DNA from: Lentinula raphanica
Lineage: Eukaryota; Basidiomycota; Agaricomycetes; Agaricales; Omphalotaceae
Reading direction: 5' to 3'
Length of the DNA: 64,000 bases
Assembly: GCA_027919835.1 (NCBI GenBank)
Contig: JANVFP010000047.1
Coordinates: 186,001-250,000 of the forward strand
Every line of letters begins with the position of its first letter. Positions within the stretch are counted from its first letter, which is position 1. Position numbers and translations under genes: made by a program. This document shows, piece by piece, positions 13,686 through 23,522 of the stretch. A model generated the notes under the pieces. It was not told the DNA's origin. It saw nothing but the letters and a program-made list of their open reading frames with translations, and did no database searches.

Positions 13686-15273
13686 TTATTCGTTCACTTT
13701 CGACGTCAAAGCACTCATGAATATACCTTCTTCGTCAGAAGCATCCTCCTCCGCTTCTAGAGCATCAATATTGACAGTGATAGTCCCTGGTGTGGTTTTA
13801 CTAGGCCAACGCTTCTCACGTTGCATATCCACAGAATCGCCACTTGCCATTTCTTTGCAAGCTTCGAGAGTGTACTACGATATCCGGAGGTCAAGAGATA
13901 ATTCAGGTTAGAGACTAGTATGTGACGGCCTGTGGGGAGGATCAACTCACATGGGCATCATTCCCGGCATTGTGAAGGAACTTGGTCTTGATTTGAAGCT
14001 GATTACATACTTGCTCCAATCCTCGATTTCTGGTGCCTTCACCTTGAAGTCCACCAAAAAGATCCACCGTGTCGACAACGAATACTCCATGAGCGGGTGA
14101 GGGCTCATTGGGGAGGGTGTATGACAAGCCAGACAGATCCGCCTCAATCATAGCAGATTCCATATAGCTGCCACAATAGGTTATTGGAAAACATGACACA
14201 TTTAGAGAACCGATAGCCTACTCAATATCCTCTTTTGCATCATGAAAAACCAAGAAGGTGTGGTCATTGCGCCTAAGATCATTCAAGAGCTGTTGGATTC
14301 GAGACTTGAATTCTTTTTTGGAAACAATCTCGCTGGAACCCCAACTGTAGTTCTGAGATGGACACGATGAACAAGCATAGAAATCGATACGATCAAACAG
14401 TTCATACCTTGCGATTCTCAGTAACATATGTTCCATTGGTGTATGATTGATATTCCTTGACAATGAGATGACCCTCGTCTCGAATTTCCCGATCGTCCTC
14501 CCAATGAATACGAGACCAACCACATTCAGTTATCATTGTGTGATCTCTCTCCCAAGCCTCGAAATCAAGAGAGCACCAAACACCTATTTTATTCTGCCAT
14601 AGTTTTCGAACCGTTTCGAAAGATGTACGACGAAAGGTGAGTGGGGGGTCATTGGATTTCTTGATGCTCTTGTTATTCTTCTCGATTTTCTATTTTAGTT
14701 ATGAGATAGAATTCTCAGAGGTGAACGTACACGATTCAATACCTTCAAGGCGTTTCTAAGTTCCCCGCCTGTTTTGAAATTTTGAGGTGACACGCCCCGT
14801 AGATCTTGTAAGCGCAGGAGGCAATCCGAATACGGCAGACCAATAAGATCCTTTGTTAAGCCGAGAGCATGTAGCCAGTATCGTATGTAATCGACTTGCT
14901 TGGATGAAAAGAAAAGACGAGTTTCGCCGGATTTTAGAGTTCCTGGATAGAGGCTATATCAATGCCTAAATTACACAGAACAGGCGTCGACTGGTCGATA
15001 CCAATGTAGAGTTGAGCGCCATCGACGCCATCAACATGAAGCGGATGTTCAGGACTGACAAGTGCGTCGTGTGCTAAGATGGTTGAGTAAACCATTGACT
15101 AGGATCAGCAAAGATCGTACCCAGTACAGCTTTGAGGACTTCTCCATCCTCGCCACACTGTTTGTGCCTGTACAACAAGACATATGAAGAAGCCTACTCG
15201 CAGTAGACGGTTCTTACCACTCGAACCAGATGTCGGTATAGCGATAGTAGCCTGTTACAACGGGGAAACCCAT
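13686..15273 (-). CDS. Gfd2/YDR514C-like protein with DEDD exonuclease (RNase H) fold
   Basis: This is a multi-exon gene whose C-terminal half matches the Gfd2/YDR514C-like domain of fungi. Visible motifs are VWCSLDFEAWERDHTM (DxE, Exo I), then FLVFHDAKEDIEYME (Exo II-like), then FLHNAGNDAH|YTLEA (H-x4-D, Exo III). The acidic residues and histidine are in place, so a DEDDh-type nuclease is possible. Gfd2 in yeast was found as a high-copy suppressor linked to the helicase Dbp5; its biochemistry is unclear. The N-terminal part contains GFPVVTGYYRYTDIWFEW and LYIGIDQSTPVLCNLGID. I placed the start at the ATG at 15271-15273; an upstream exon (SLFALYHELE is open before it) is likely, so the true N-terminus may lie nearer 15.4 kb. 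The stop is TAA at 13686-13688. Confidence 0.72.
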
Positions 15274-15605
15274 CTCAAGTTCGTGGTACAGTGCAAAGAG
15301 CGAAGGCCAACAACTGCGCAGGACAAAGTTTAAGAAGTTACATGGGCGCTTACAGAAGTAAATCAGCACATGATTGCACTTTGCTTTGATGAAAGGAACG
15401 AGTTATAATCAGAATACAGCACAGCGATGTTCAACGAGGCAACAAAGATGGTGGTTTTCACTTGCAAAAAAAAAAAAAAACAAAGTTTCGTGGAAACAAT
15501 GATCACAGGCCGGCCCGGTTTAAACGGGCGCCTAAATCATTGGCCTAATTCGGCTCATTGGTTTGTGAACGACTTTATTCTCTTTCCCTTCAACTCCCGT
15601 GACAA
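15274..15605. other. Divergent intergenic region before CENP-A
   Basis: This holds the 5' flank of the Gfd2-like gene (possibly its first exon) and the CENP-A promoter. It includes a 15-base A run at 15466-15480, a typical nucleosome-depleting element, about 125 bp before the CENP-A start codon. Confidence 0.45.
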
Positions 15606-16250
15606 ATGGCTCAGACGGTGGGCTCAAAACGCAAAACACGTCCTTCTGGTGGCTCTGAAGCAGGATCGCCTTCGAAAAAGTCCAAGTTCAACACAGCTCG
15701 GAAGAGCACGGGAGGCAAACCCCCTCGTCGGTCAAATGTTCGCCAACAAGAAGGTGCGATTGTCCCGCTATCAACCCCTGTAATAGTTATTCAGGCTATC
15801 GTTAGAGGAGCCACCAAAGAAAGGTCGAAGATTCCGACCGGGTACGGTGGCACTACGGGAGATTCGCAAATACCAGAAGAGTACAGATCTGTTAATTCGA
15901 AAACTACCATTTTCGCGTTTGGTACGTGTTCGCTTGGTTGTTTCCCTTCTGGATCTCTCACTTTAGCTGAATAGATACGAGAGATTGCTCAGGACATGAC
16001 TACAGTTTCAGATGCTGATTTACGGTGGCAGAGTTCTGCTCTACTGGCCTTGCAGGAGGCGACAGAGGCTTTCTTAGTCCATCTTTTTGAAGACGCGTAC
16101 GTTGTGTCCTGGGTCTTGAATCTTGATGTTAACTGAAATTGCTTGTTGTCCAGCAACCTTTGCGCATTGCACGCCAAACGAGTGACCATTATGCAACGCG
16201 ACATTCAACTTGCTCGGCGCATAAGAGGGCCCTGGGGTGGCGTCTCATAG
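15606..16250 (+). CDS. CENPA: Centromeric histone H3 variant CENP-A (Cse4)
   Basis: CENP-A replaces H3 in centromeric nucleosomes and founds the kinetochore. Four exons (15606-15753, 15806-15921, 15975-16096, 16154-16250) sum to 161 codons, so the protein has 160 residues. The histone fold begins at [19 protein letters not shown]. The L1 loop is longer than in canonical H3 ([15 protein letters not shown] against the shorter KTDLRFQSS) and has Trp where H3 has Phe, the mark of CENP-A. Helix 2 reads [20 protein letters not shown] and the C-terminus [13 protein letters not shown]. The N-terminal tail is basic and 50-60 residues long, and carries ARKSTGGK at residues 31-38, identical to the canonical H3 tail around K9-K14. 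Canonical H3 is excluded by the Trp, the long loop, the start of the tail and the C-terminus. Confidence 0.94.
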
Positions 16251-16530
16251 ACGATCTTTCAAGTTTATGAACTTTCCTTTCATTCTTTGGCCATAGTTGA
16301 TGTGGACTCGATTATTCACATAAATGTTCGAACACGATGTAGCACGATCCTGGGAGACCTTTGTACCACCGTCACTTTCTGCGATACCTCTTCAATATAA
16401 TCCGATTGGTTCTGTATACCTACTTCAGTAGAGCAGGCCGCCGAATGGAAAACATTTGTCTTGTGCTCTGAACAGACCGGTTGAAGATATGTGATGAACT
16501 TATTGTGCCGTAATCGCGGCTCGGTTTTTC

Positions 16531-17805
16531 ATGTTCTCCACTCGTTCTCTTCGCCTGCGACCGTCATTACATTCTTCACTCAGGCTCTCACCAACTCGAA
16601 CCCCATCCAACAAACGCTTCTTCATACAAAGCATCAATGAAGGTTTCTTAGATCTTGCATTGGCTTTGCCTTATCCTGCACATTGGCCCGCCTATTCTAC
16701 CACTATTGTTCTGCTCACCGTAGTTGCTCGAACTGCTGTCCTACCTGCAGTTTTCTGGGTATGAATTCATCCAACTAGAGATATCTCCCTTCCAACCCTT
16801 ATCCTTAGGCAACAAGGCGTCAATCTCGTTACGAGAGAAATGTACTCCCTGTTCTACGAGAGCTCAAACCGATAGTCATGCACGAGCAAGCCATTGCTAT
16901 GCGGAAAGAAGGTCTGCTTGAAAACAAAGAACTGCGAGCTGAAATACATGCAAAACGTTGTCATGAAATCGTGCGTAGCGTACTTAGTATGTTCGACCTA
17001 CTCTAAGACGAAGCTAACCATCCTGTAGATGAAGACCCGAAGCGAAGAACTCGAAAAAACTTACAGATGCAAACCTCTGATAACGTCCCTCATACCTGCA
17101 ATGGCTCAAGCCCCTCTGTTCATCGCTATGACCATGGTTTTCGCTCGCCTTGCTGCAGATCCCATATCTCCTTTCGACTCGGAATCGTTCTTAACTCTCT
17201 CAAGTCTGGACCATCCTGATCCTACGTTCACCCTGCCTGTAGTAGTGGGCCTACTCACAATGGCTAATGTCGAGTCCAGTCATTGGGTCTTGAACCCTAC
17301 GGAGCGTGACATGGTTAAGGAAAACGAGAAGAAGATGAAGGAAGCTGTCGAGAAGAGCGGAGACAAATGGTCAAAATTGAGCTTCAAGTTGAAGAGTAAC
17401 ATGAAAGATTCAATGCGTGTGTTGTCGATTCTTCGAATAGGTTTAGCTGCTGTTGCACCTGGTGTAAGTCTTCACACAGTTTTCATGAACCTCCGTTTAT
17501 ATTCCATTCACTTGTCCCAGGCTGTAACACTCTACTGGGTCACATCGGCAGCATACGGACTCTTCCAGACATGGCTAGTAAACTGGCTGGCCGTGAGGAA
17601 GCGAAGACAGTGGCTTGCTGCATCACCCGCCAACCCTCGAGTGACGGTTGATTCACAGAAGCAGAAACTGGGAGCGATACCCTTGGCGTATGCCCAACCC
17701 AGTTCCGGCTCTGGCACTGCTCTTTCCAGCCTCAAATCAGACTCTTCGCCCTTATCGGAGAAGTCAAAACGGTTGTTGAAGGGTAAAACGACTAGTCCAA
17801 AATGA
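16531..17805 (+). CDS. COX18: COX18-like Oxa1-family mitochondrial insertase
   Basis: Cox18 belongs to the YidC/Oxa1/Alb3 family and exports the C-terminal domain of Cox2 across the inner mitochondrial membrane. Exons 16531-16758, 16809-16970, 17029-17463 and 17521-17805 join to 370 codons. The N-terminus is Arg/Ser-rich, as in a mitochondrial presequence (MFSTRSLRLRPSLHSSLRL). Hydrophobic segments follow: TTIVLLTVVARTAVLPAVFW; the LITSLIPAMAQAPLFIAMTM segment; then PTFTLPVVVGLLTMANVES; then AVTLYWVTSAAYGLFQTWLV. Between the first two is a charged helical loop (MRKEGLLENKELRAEIHAKR). The last intron (17464-17520) is 57 nt without a stop, so a retained form would also stay in frame. I chose Cox18 over Oxa1 from the spacing of segments and the long loop; this is less certain than the family. 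Confidence 0.84.
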
Positions 17806-18384
17806 CGGTGAGTACATTTTGCGTACTTTGCGAAGCGGGATGACAAGAAATGTGGTTGGAGGAAACCGCAACCAAATTTCACTATTTTCATGTTGGCATT
17901 GTCGGTGGTCCAGTGAATTCTCCTTGATCTAATATGACCGTTGGACTGTTTCTTGCATCTCGGAACGTCTGATCTTACTTTCTCTTTGAACAGGCTCGCC
18001 GCGTAGGGCGATGATACATGTTTTGAGTGAGGGCGCAGTGAGAAAATGCGCACTGCGCCCTCACTCAATGGAACCTGCTGCTACTTAGTACTTAGTGCTT
18101 AGTCTGTTCTGAATGTAGATCTTCAATGATGAAATTAATACGATCATATATTCTTTACCCTCATGCTTATCAGTTATGTGTATACCTTCACAAGTCTGAC
18201 ACTGGTATGTAGCTTCACTCTATGAATTCCCGAAGCAATTTGAAGACAAGCGCATATGCCACGGCGTGGATAGAAAATATAAAGAACGATTCATAGTACA
18301 GAAGCATGTTATCATAAGTCCTACGTCGTCGAAGCATAATTTGACCTCTCTTTGATAATCTCCAATCCAGCTCCATTCCAATGC
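17806..18384. other. Convergent 3' intergenic region between COX18 and RPL6
   Basis: This contains the 3' ends of both genes and a perfect 18-bp inverted repeat (listed separately). A minus-strand frame at 17532-18068 is antisense to COX18 and was not taken as a gene. No RNA gene was recognised. Confidence 0.5.
18023..18068. repeat. Perfect 18-bp inverted repeat with 10-nt loop
   Basis: The left arm TTGAGTGAGGGCGCAGTG (18023-18040) is the exact reverse complement of 18051-18068, with loop AGAAAATGCG. The transcript of either strand would form a very stable hairpin. It sits about 220 bp after the COX18 stop and 320 bp before the RPL6 stop, so it could lie in either 3' UTR. It could also be a miniature element remnant; no flanking target duplication was obvious. 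Confidence 0.9.
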
Positions 18385-19161
18385 TCAGAAAACCATCTCA
18401 TGAGGATACTGACCCTTGGACAAACCCCAAGTCGACTTAAGGTATTTGCCAAGGTTCTCGGTTTTCTTGATGGCGGCGATGAGGGTAGAGTCGACCTCTT
18501 TCTGGAGAGCAGCTTTGGATTGGGGGAAGGGCTCTTTCTCCTTAGGAGAACCCTCTTCGAAGAACTCTTCTTCGGCAGATTTAGCCCCCTTGGAAGGAGT
18601 CTTTGCGAAATAGGCGTCGTTGAGTTCCTCAGAGAGCTAAAATACGGATAGTCAGGATCGAGAAAAAGCGTACATATAACCCTTGAGCAGACTCACTTTG
18701 AGGCCCTCTAGGTCGACATGGGTAGAAGTGGCAATGACATATGCCTGGTTAACACGTCTCAGGGGAACGCCGTTAACCTTGTAAGGTCCGGAAACCAACA
18801 GCAAACCACTCTCCAACTGCTTCAAAAACACAACACGCTTTCCCCTGAATCGTCCAGCCAGCAGAATCAAGACAGTGCCAGGCGTTATCGAAGAGCGAAG
18901 CTTGGTCGGTTTAGCGGTTTTACGACTCTTCTTTGGTTGGCGGACGTCCTCTGCAGAGTAGAATCGAGGGGCTTTGGAGGTGGGGACGAGACGCTTGCCA
19001 CCGTTCTTGTCACCGCCGATAGACTTTTCTACGGTTTCCGGCGTGGGCTCGACAGCAGGCTTTTCGGATTTTTTGGGACCCTTCCACAGACCGCGCTTTG
19101 CAGCGACCTGGGATCGGGAGAAACGTCCAACGCCGGGGACGAGTTCTTTGCTTCTTGCCAT
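18385..19161 (-). CDS. RPL6: 60S ribosomal protein L6 (eL6)
   Basis: This is a structural protein of the large cytosolic ribosomal subunit. Two exons, 19161-18697 (155 codons) and 18636-18385 (84 codons with stop), give 238 residues. It starts [18 protein letters not shown], and has the basic linker [20 protein letters not shown], then the conserved [19 protein letters not shown] and [20 protein letters not shown]. The second exon reads [12 protein letters not shown], then a Glu-rich stretch, then [20 protein letters not shown] and a C-terminus with YPHEMVF. The intron falls between LEGLK and LSEE. The gene is divergent from the nucleotidase gene. Confidence 0.97.
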
Positions 19162-19679
19162 CTAAATAGAGAGAAAGGAATGTTAGATCGAGGAAAGGTG
19201 AGAGGAGAATTGACTTTACTTGAGTCTTGAGGAGCCGGTTACTTTACTCTAACAAGATACCAGCGATGGATGTGAAGTGTAGAATGTCATGTGACTGTAT
19301 AGTTCTCACAAATATTTCCCACACTTGCAATTGATCGGCGGGCGGATTCCCTTGTAGTTCAAAGTTCTACTGCTACTGTAAGTACATGGCTGCTGCCGTT
19401 CATGGTGGCCAGAGAAGTGTCTAGTTGCAGCTTGTATGTCTCTGTGCAAGTCCACTAAACGCATCGCCAGCTTTGAGTCTTTGAACTTGGGCGCTCTGGC
19501 GTTATCCCGACTTGACGAAAAATGATTAGGATCTCGGTAACGATACCCGTTATCTTATCATCGGACTCGCTTCCGAGCATTCGATATTCTCGCGGACGAA
19601 CGTTGTTGGGCGTCATCATTCATGATCACCTTCCTTGCTTATACACCACGTCTGCGGTCTGCATCAACCACATCCAACA
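19162..19679. promoter_or_regulatory. Divergent promoter region between RPL6 and the nucleotidase gene
   Basis: Both neighbouring genes start outward from this 518-bp segment. It may include an untranslated first exon of RPL6, common for fungal ribosomal genes, though I cannot show one. No distinct repeat or RNA gene was seen. Confidence 0.4.
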
Positions 19680-20702
19680 ATGACCATCCAAGGTAAACTG
19701 CAAACAGCTTTCTTTGCATCCAACGCCAAATCGAAATAGCATCTCATAGATGAACGACCCATCACGGTCTGGCTCGACATTGACAACACTTTGTATTCTA
19801 CAAGTGCGAAGATATCTCAGGCTATGGGTGTCAAGATACATAGTCAGTTGCTTACCTCTACTACAAGACTTTGAAACTAGATGTTCCTTTGACAGATTAT
19901 TTCGTCAAGCTGGGATTGAGCGATGAGGAGGCATCCGATTTGCATCACAAGTATTACACTCAATACGGGCTTGCGCTGGCAGGCCTTGTTAGACATCACG
20001 ACGTAGGTAAGTACGTCTTTGATTCACGGGTGATCGCTGTACTCATCGGTGTACACAGATCCCTTAGATTTCGACCGTAATTGCGACCAGGCTTTGCCGC
20101 TTGAAGAGATGATCTTCCCCAATCCCGCTCATCGCAAACTACTCGAAGACATAGATCGGTCCAAAGTCCGTGTTTGGGCTTTGACGAACGCATATAAAGT
20201 GGTATGGCTGTTCACTTCCAAGATCACCGTGTTACCTCAGTTGTCTTCTGATTAGCACGCTGAACGCGTCTTGCGCATTCTTAACCTTCGCGATCTCATA
20301 GAAGGGATAGTTTATTGTGACTACGAGGCCAAAGATTTGACCAGCAAACCCGATCCAGCTTACTATCGCAAGGTGAGTGCTCATTGAGGATTGTTATCGA
20401 GTACTCATGCTTCAAATATCGAACAGGCTATGACCCTCGCATCAATCACAGATAGCTCGAACTGTTATTTCATAGACGATAACTGGCGTAACGTGGAAGC
20501 GGCAAAGCAGATGGGCTGGGGGCACTGTGTTCACTTCTGTGAGCGAGGACTGGAGCACGTCGAGGGAGGAAAAGTGATCAGGATATCTTCCGCGCCGGAC
20601 GCTAGCGAGAGCACGAAGCACGAAGAAAAACACGGTATCAAGGTTATCAGCGAACTAGAAGAGTTACGAGTTGTATGGTCGGAGATCTTCAAGTCCGCTT
20701 GA
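19680..20702 (+). CDS. Pyrimidine 5'-nucleotidase, HAD family (Sdt1/Phm8-like)
   Basis: These HAD hydrolases dephosphorylate pyrimidine mononucleotides (Sdt1) or mixed nucleotides and lysophosphatidate (Phm8). The first exon is tiny (19680-19692, MTIQ); intron 19693-19749 then gives DERPITVWLDIDNTLYS, which holds the HAD nucleophile motif DxDNT. Next come YFVKLGLSDEEASDLHHKYY, the segment LALAGLVRHHDVDPLDFDRN, VRVWALTNAYK (motif II), HAERVLRILNLRDLIEGIVY with SKPDPAYYRK (motif III Lys), and NCYFIDDNWRNVEAAKQMGW (motif IV). The intron after KIH has the weak donor GTCAGT. The C-terminus is polar. Choosing between Sdt1 and Phm8 activity is not possible by eye. Confidence 0.86.
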
Positions 20703-22223
20703 GGAAGAGGAACCTTAGGCTTGGGCGTCAATGGTGAAGTAACTCATGATTAGTGCGGTAAGCTAATGTTGGGTACATAGATGAAATTGTTCTTTTGCCA
20801 GTATCGAATATACCAGAAAGTGAAGACCAAGGGCTACAAACACGGCGTCCTCCCATTCTCTTTCTGATATGCTCTTGACTTCAACCGTATATGCAATATG
20901 ACACACGGACCGTTCTCAGAGTATCAACGAGCAAGATGCGAAGCACTGAGTGGCGTATCAAATCTATAGGACACTAGGACACTAGAAGCCAAAGTGAAGA
21001 GGGCGGAGGGCAGCGGGAAATGAAAGTAGGTTTTCAATTGCGACTGACGAGAGCAACATCAGTTGAGGAGATAAGTGCCAAAGCACTAAGCTGCCTTCAT
21101 TCCGGATATTTGTAAGTTGTAGATCAGTATTGAAAAGTTCGTAAGTTTTTGGGAATGAAAGCCATCGATAACCGCAAGCGTTCACAGCCCCTTTGGTCGG
21201 TCCATTCTCTCTCCAGACCAGAAATCAGAGCTTGATTATCCACGGTTCGGACCATGAGCACTGGCATGGTGCGAGTTGCAGGAGGTGTCCCAAGGAGCCT
21301 CGACTCAAGGTCGGGTTCGAGCACCAGTCTGGCATAGCGCTTACATGTAATGCCAAGATACAGCAAAAAGTTCTTGTTTTCTTGAGCATGAGTGTCAACC
21401 TGTGCCAGCCTGGGTCGAAGGAAGGAACCACAACCAGTTCATTCAGAGCTGGAAGAGAAGGTGCCAACTTGAAAGTAGAAACTCGGAAGGGTAATAGAGT
21501 GGCAGGAACGTTGTCCTTAGTACACTAAGAACTAATAAGGTGCATCCCTCATTTTCTGCAGAGAATTGTAGAAGCACCAAAGTTCCTTATGTTATTACAT
21601 AGACTCAAGCCAGTAGTTTCTTGAACTTTCGAGTACAACTACAGACAATGAGCGTCAGCTTCGGAGATACTATTTGATCAATCGATGATCTCAATTGCAT
21701 CTCGTACTATGACTCGTTTCCTAGTTCCCAAAGATATTGCCCCGGCTTCAAGCCTCTCCATGGCAGGTAACTGGTACACAGCACTTCGGCCTATCACATG
21801 AAGAATTCAGGGGTACATTGAGGAATGAAAGGACCGTTGGCCGTAAGGTCAAGTAATCCTACAACGAACTGCAAACGGAATATTGGTTTTTGAATAAATA
21901 AGTGGTTGAGGAGAAGCTGTTTCTTTCCGGCATAAGGTCCGTGACCCGCCGTGTATGTAGGTTGCCACTATCACTTCAAGTTTTGGTTGAAGTGGCGAAA
22001 TCATCTGAAATGAACGAAACTCGCGCACTGTTATGTTTATTTCAGTGACAAAGGATGGCATTTGGTTATAAAAAGTCGACCTACAGAATGAACACTAGAT
22101 TATACTCAGTGTTCCATCTCTTGACGTCCAACTTATCTTGCTCACAATATACCCTCACCACCGGTTGGTTTTTGTGCTCCAAGTGATTCTTCAGCTGGTT
22201 CTATAAAGGTATGACAGTAAAGG
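20703..22223. other. Gene-poor stretch with no convincing gene
   Basis: Only short frames occur, all under about 111 codons, including overlapping frames on both strands at 21120-21530. The minus-strand frames around 21124-21467 have a mildly coding-like composition but share no recognisable motif and are broken by frame changes. They may be a decayed gene. A TATA-like sequence lies near the right end. Confidence 0.5.
22067..22075 (+). promoter_or_regulatory. TATA-like element upstream of the 22.2-kb orphan gene
   Basis: TATAAAAAG lies about 150 bp before the predicted start codon at 22224. It is the best TATA match in this flank, and its distance is plausible for a fungal core promoter with a short 5' UTR. 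There is no direct evidence of use. Confidence 0.35.
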
Positions 22224-23120
22224 ATGCCTATAACTGATGACCCATGTAAGCGACAAGGAAGCCTGGATGGAGTGCAGGTCGAGCAAGACTGGCACGACTT
22301 GCTCACAAAGGTCAGCCACAATCATCTGTCAATTCGAAGTTATTCCTACTTACAAGATCATCAAACAGGTGTCTGACCTGGTCCAAACATATCATTATGG
22401 AAATTCAGCGGACGCCCTTATGGGCGAGCTGCAGTGCATTTGCCAATGTATCAGTGATGCACAGAGACAGAGAATGCGGCGCCACCTGAAGGGAAGGCTG
22501 AGTGAACTTCTTTGGTGATTGCATGCCTATGCAGTCGATGATTATATTTGAATGACGCGGCATCCATTGCAAAGGTCGATGGCAAAGTGCGAACGGCTGA
22601 TAGATTCATTGAGGAGAAGTAAAAGCGTGGTGGCGAAGGTCTTGAGGCCCTGGGATTTACAAAAGATTAAGGCCATTCATGTTGAGATGAAAGAAAGGGG
22701 GAAAGATTTAGAGGTCGGTCACTGTTTGAATTCTGACATTCATGGTTGAATCTAAGATAAATTCAGGTTGGTAGCATTCTCCTCCAAACTTCGAGTCACG
22801 CTGTGCAGTGGAATCACATCGACAATGGCGAACGGGCAGGGCTATCAACTAGTCGGTCGGGGAATTGCACTGGTGCACAACTTGAAGTTGTCGACACTAC
22901 TTGGGCCTCCGATGACCCTACATTTCAGCAGTCTGAGCACTTGGAGGTACCAGACGCTCTGACACTGACAAGGAGCCCTTCACGTTCAGCCCAAACGTCG
23001 GTGAGTAGTAGGACTGCCAGCGTCGACAGTGTTGTGCCACCTGGCAAGTTAGAGATCACGCTCGATTCCAGGATTCCCAGTTCAACCACAGCGGGAACGA
23101 TGTTCACAATACGACTATAA
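22224..23120 (+). CDS. Unrecognised four-exon protein (247 aa)
   Basis: Exons 22224-22368, 22409-22514, 22575-22713 and 22767-23120 sum to 248 codons in one frame with GT-AG introns of 40-60 nt, good support for a real gene. It starts MPITDDPCKRQGSLDGVQ. The middle is helical and charged (MRRHLKGRLSELLWSMAKCE, then LIDSLRRSKSVVAKVLRPWD, then IKAIHVEMKERGKDLEVG). The last exon is Ser/Thr-rich (LTLTRSPSRSAQTSVSSRTA) and ends GTMFTIRL. No signal peptide or membrane segment is visible. I do not recognise a domain. The third intron has an unusual donor (GTCGGT). It is likely lineage-restricted. Confidence 0.6.
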
Positions 23121-23522
23121 ACGATAACTCACACTCAGTGAATTATCATGGACCAGTGACAATTATCATACCTCAAACATATTAATACTATTTGCCGACT
23201 CTAGTCAGCCAAAGCTTTTGCATATTCTAACCGTATTAACGGATCTGTCTGAGTGCTAGCACCTGGCGTGGGGAAAGGTAGAAGGATGGGGTACAAAGAT
23301 GTCCCGAGGTTGGAGGCGGCAGTGAATTAAGCAGTGGACGTCAAGTTGAAGTATACTCACTGTGTAACAAACTGGCGTAGACGGTTAGGGTAGTCAGGGG
23401 TAGTCTTTTGCCGATTTCGTCACAGCTTTACGTAGTCACTGTAGCGTGATGCTGATGAGTCATCCACTCATTCTATGCAATAATTGATTTCTATTTTTCA
23501 ACACCAGCGAAGTTCACTAACC
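23121..23522. promoter_or_regulatory. 5' flank of ceramide synthase A
   Basis: This 402-bp gap between the orphan gene and the ceramide synthase should hold the latter's promoter. It is moderately AT-rich on the left, and I see no gene, RNA or repeat. Confidence 0.35.

Noticed and set aside
15508..15525. GGCCGGCC (15508-15515) next to GTTTAAAC (15518-15525), resembling a cloning polylinker
   Set aside because: Surrounding sequence is natural and both palindromes can occur by chance in a GC-rich patch; no vector sequence seen.
17532..18068. 178-codon minus-strand frame
   Set aside because: Antisense to COX18 and containing the hairpin; no recognisable protein.
21120..21530. Possible F-box or leucine-rich remnant on the minus strand
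   Set aside because: Frames shift and no motif could be named; left as an unexplained gap.
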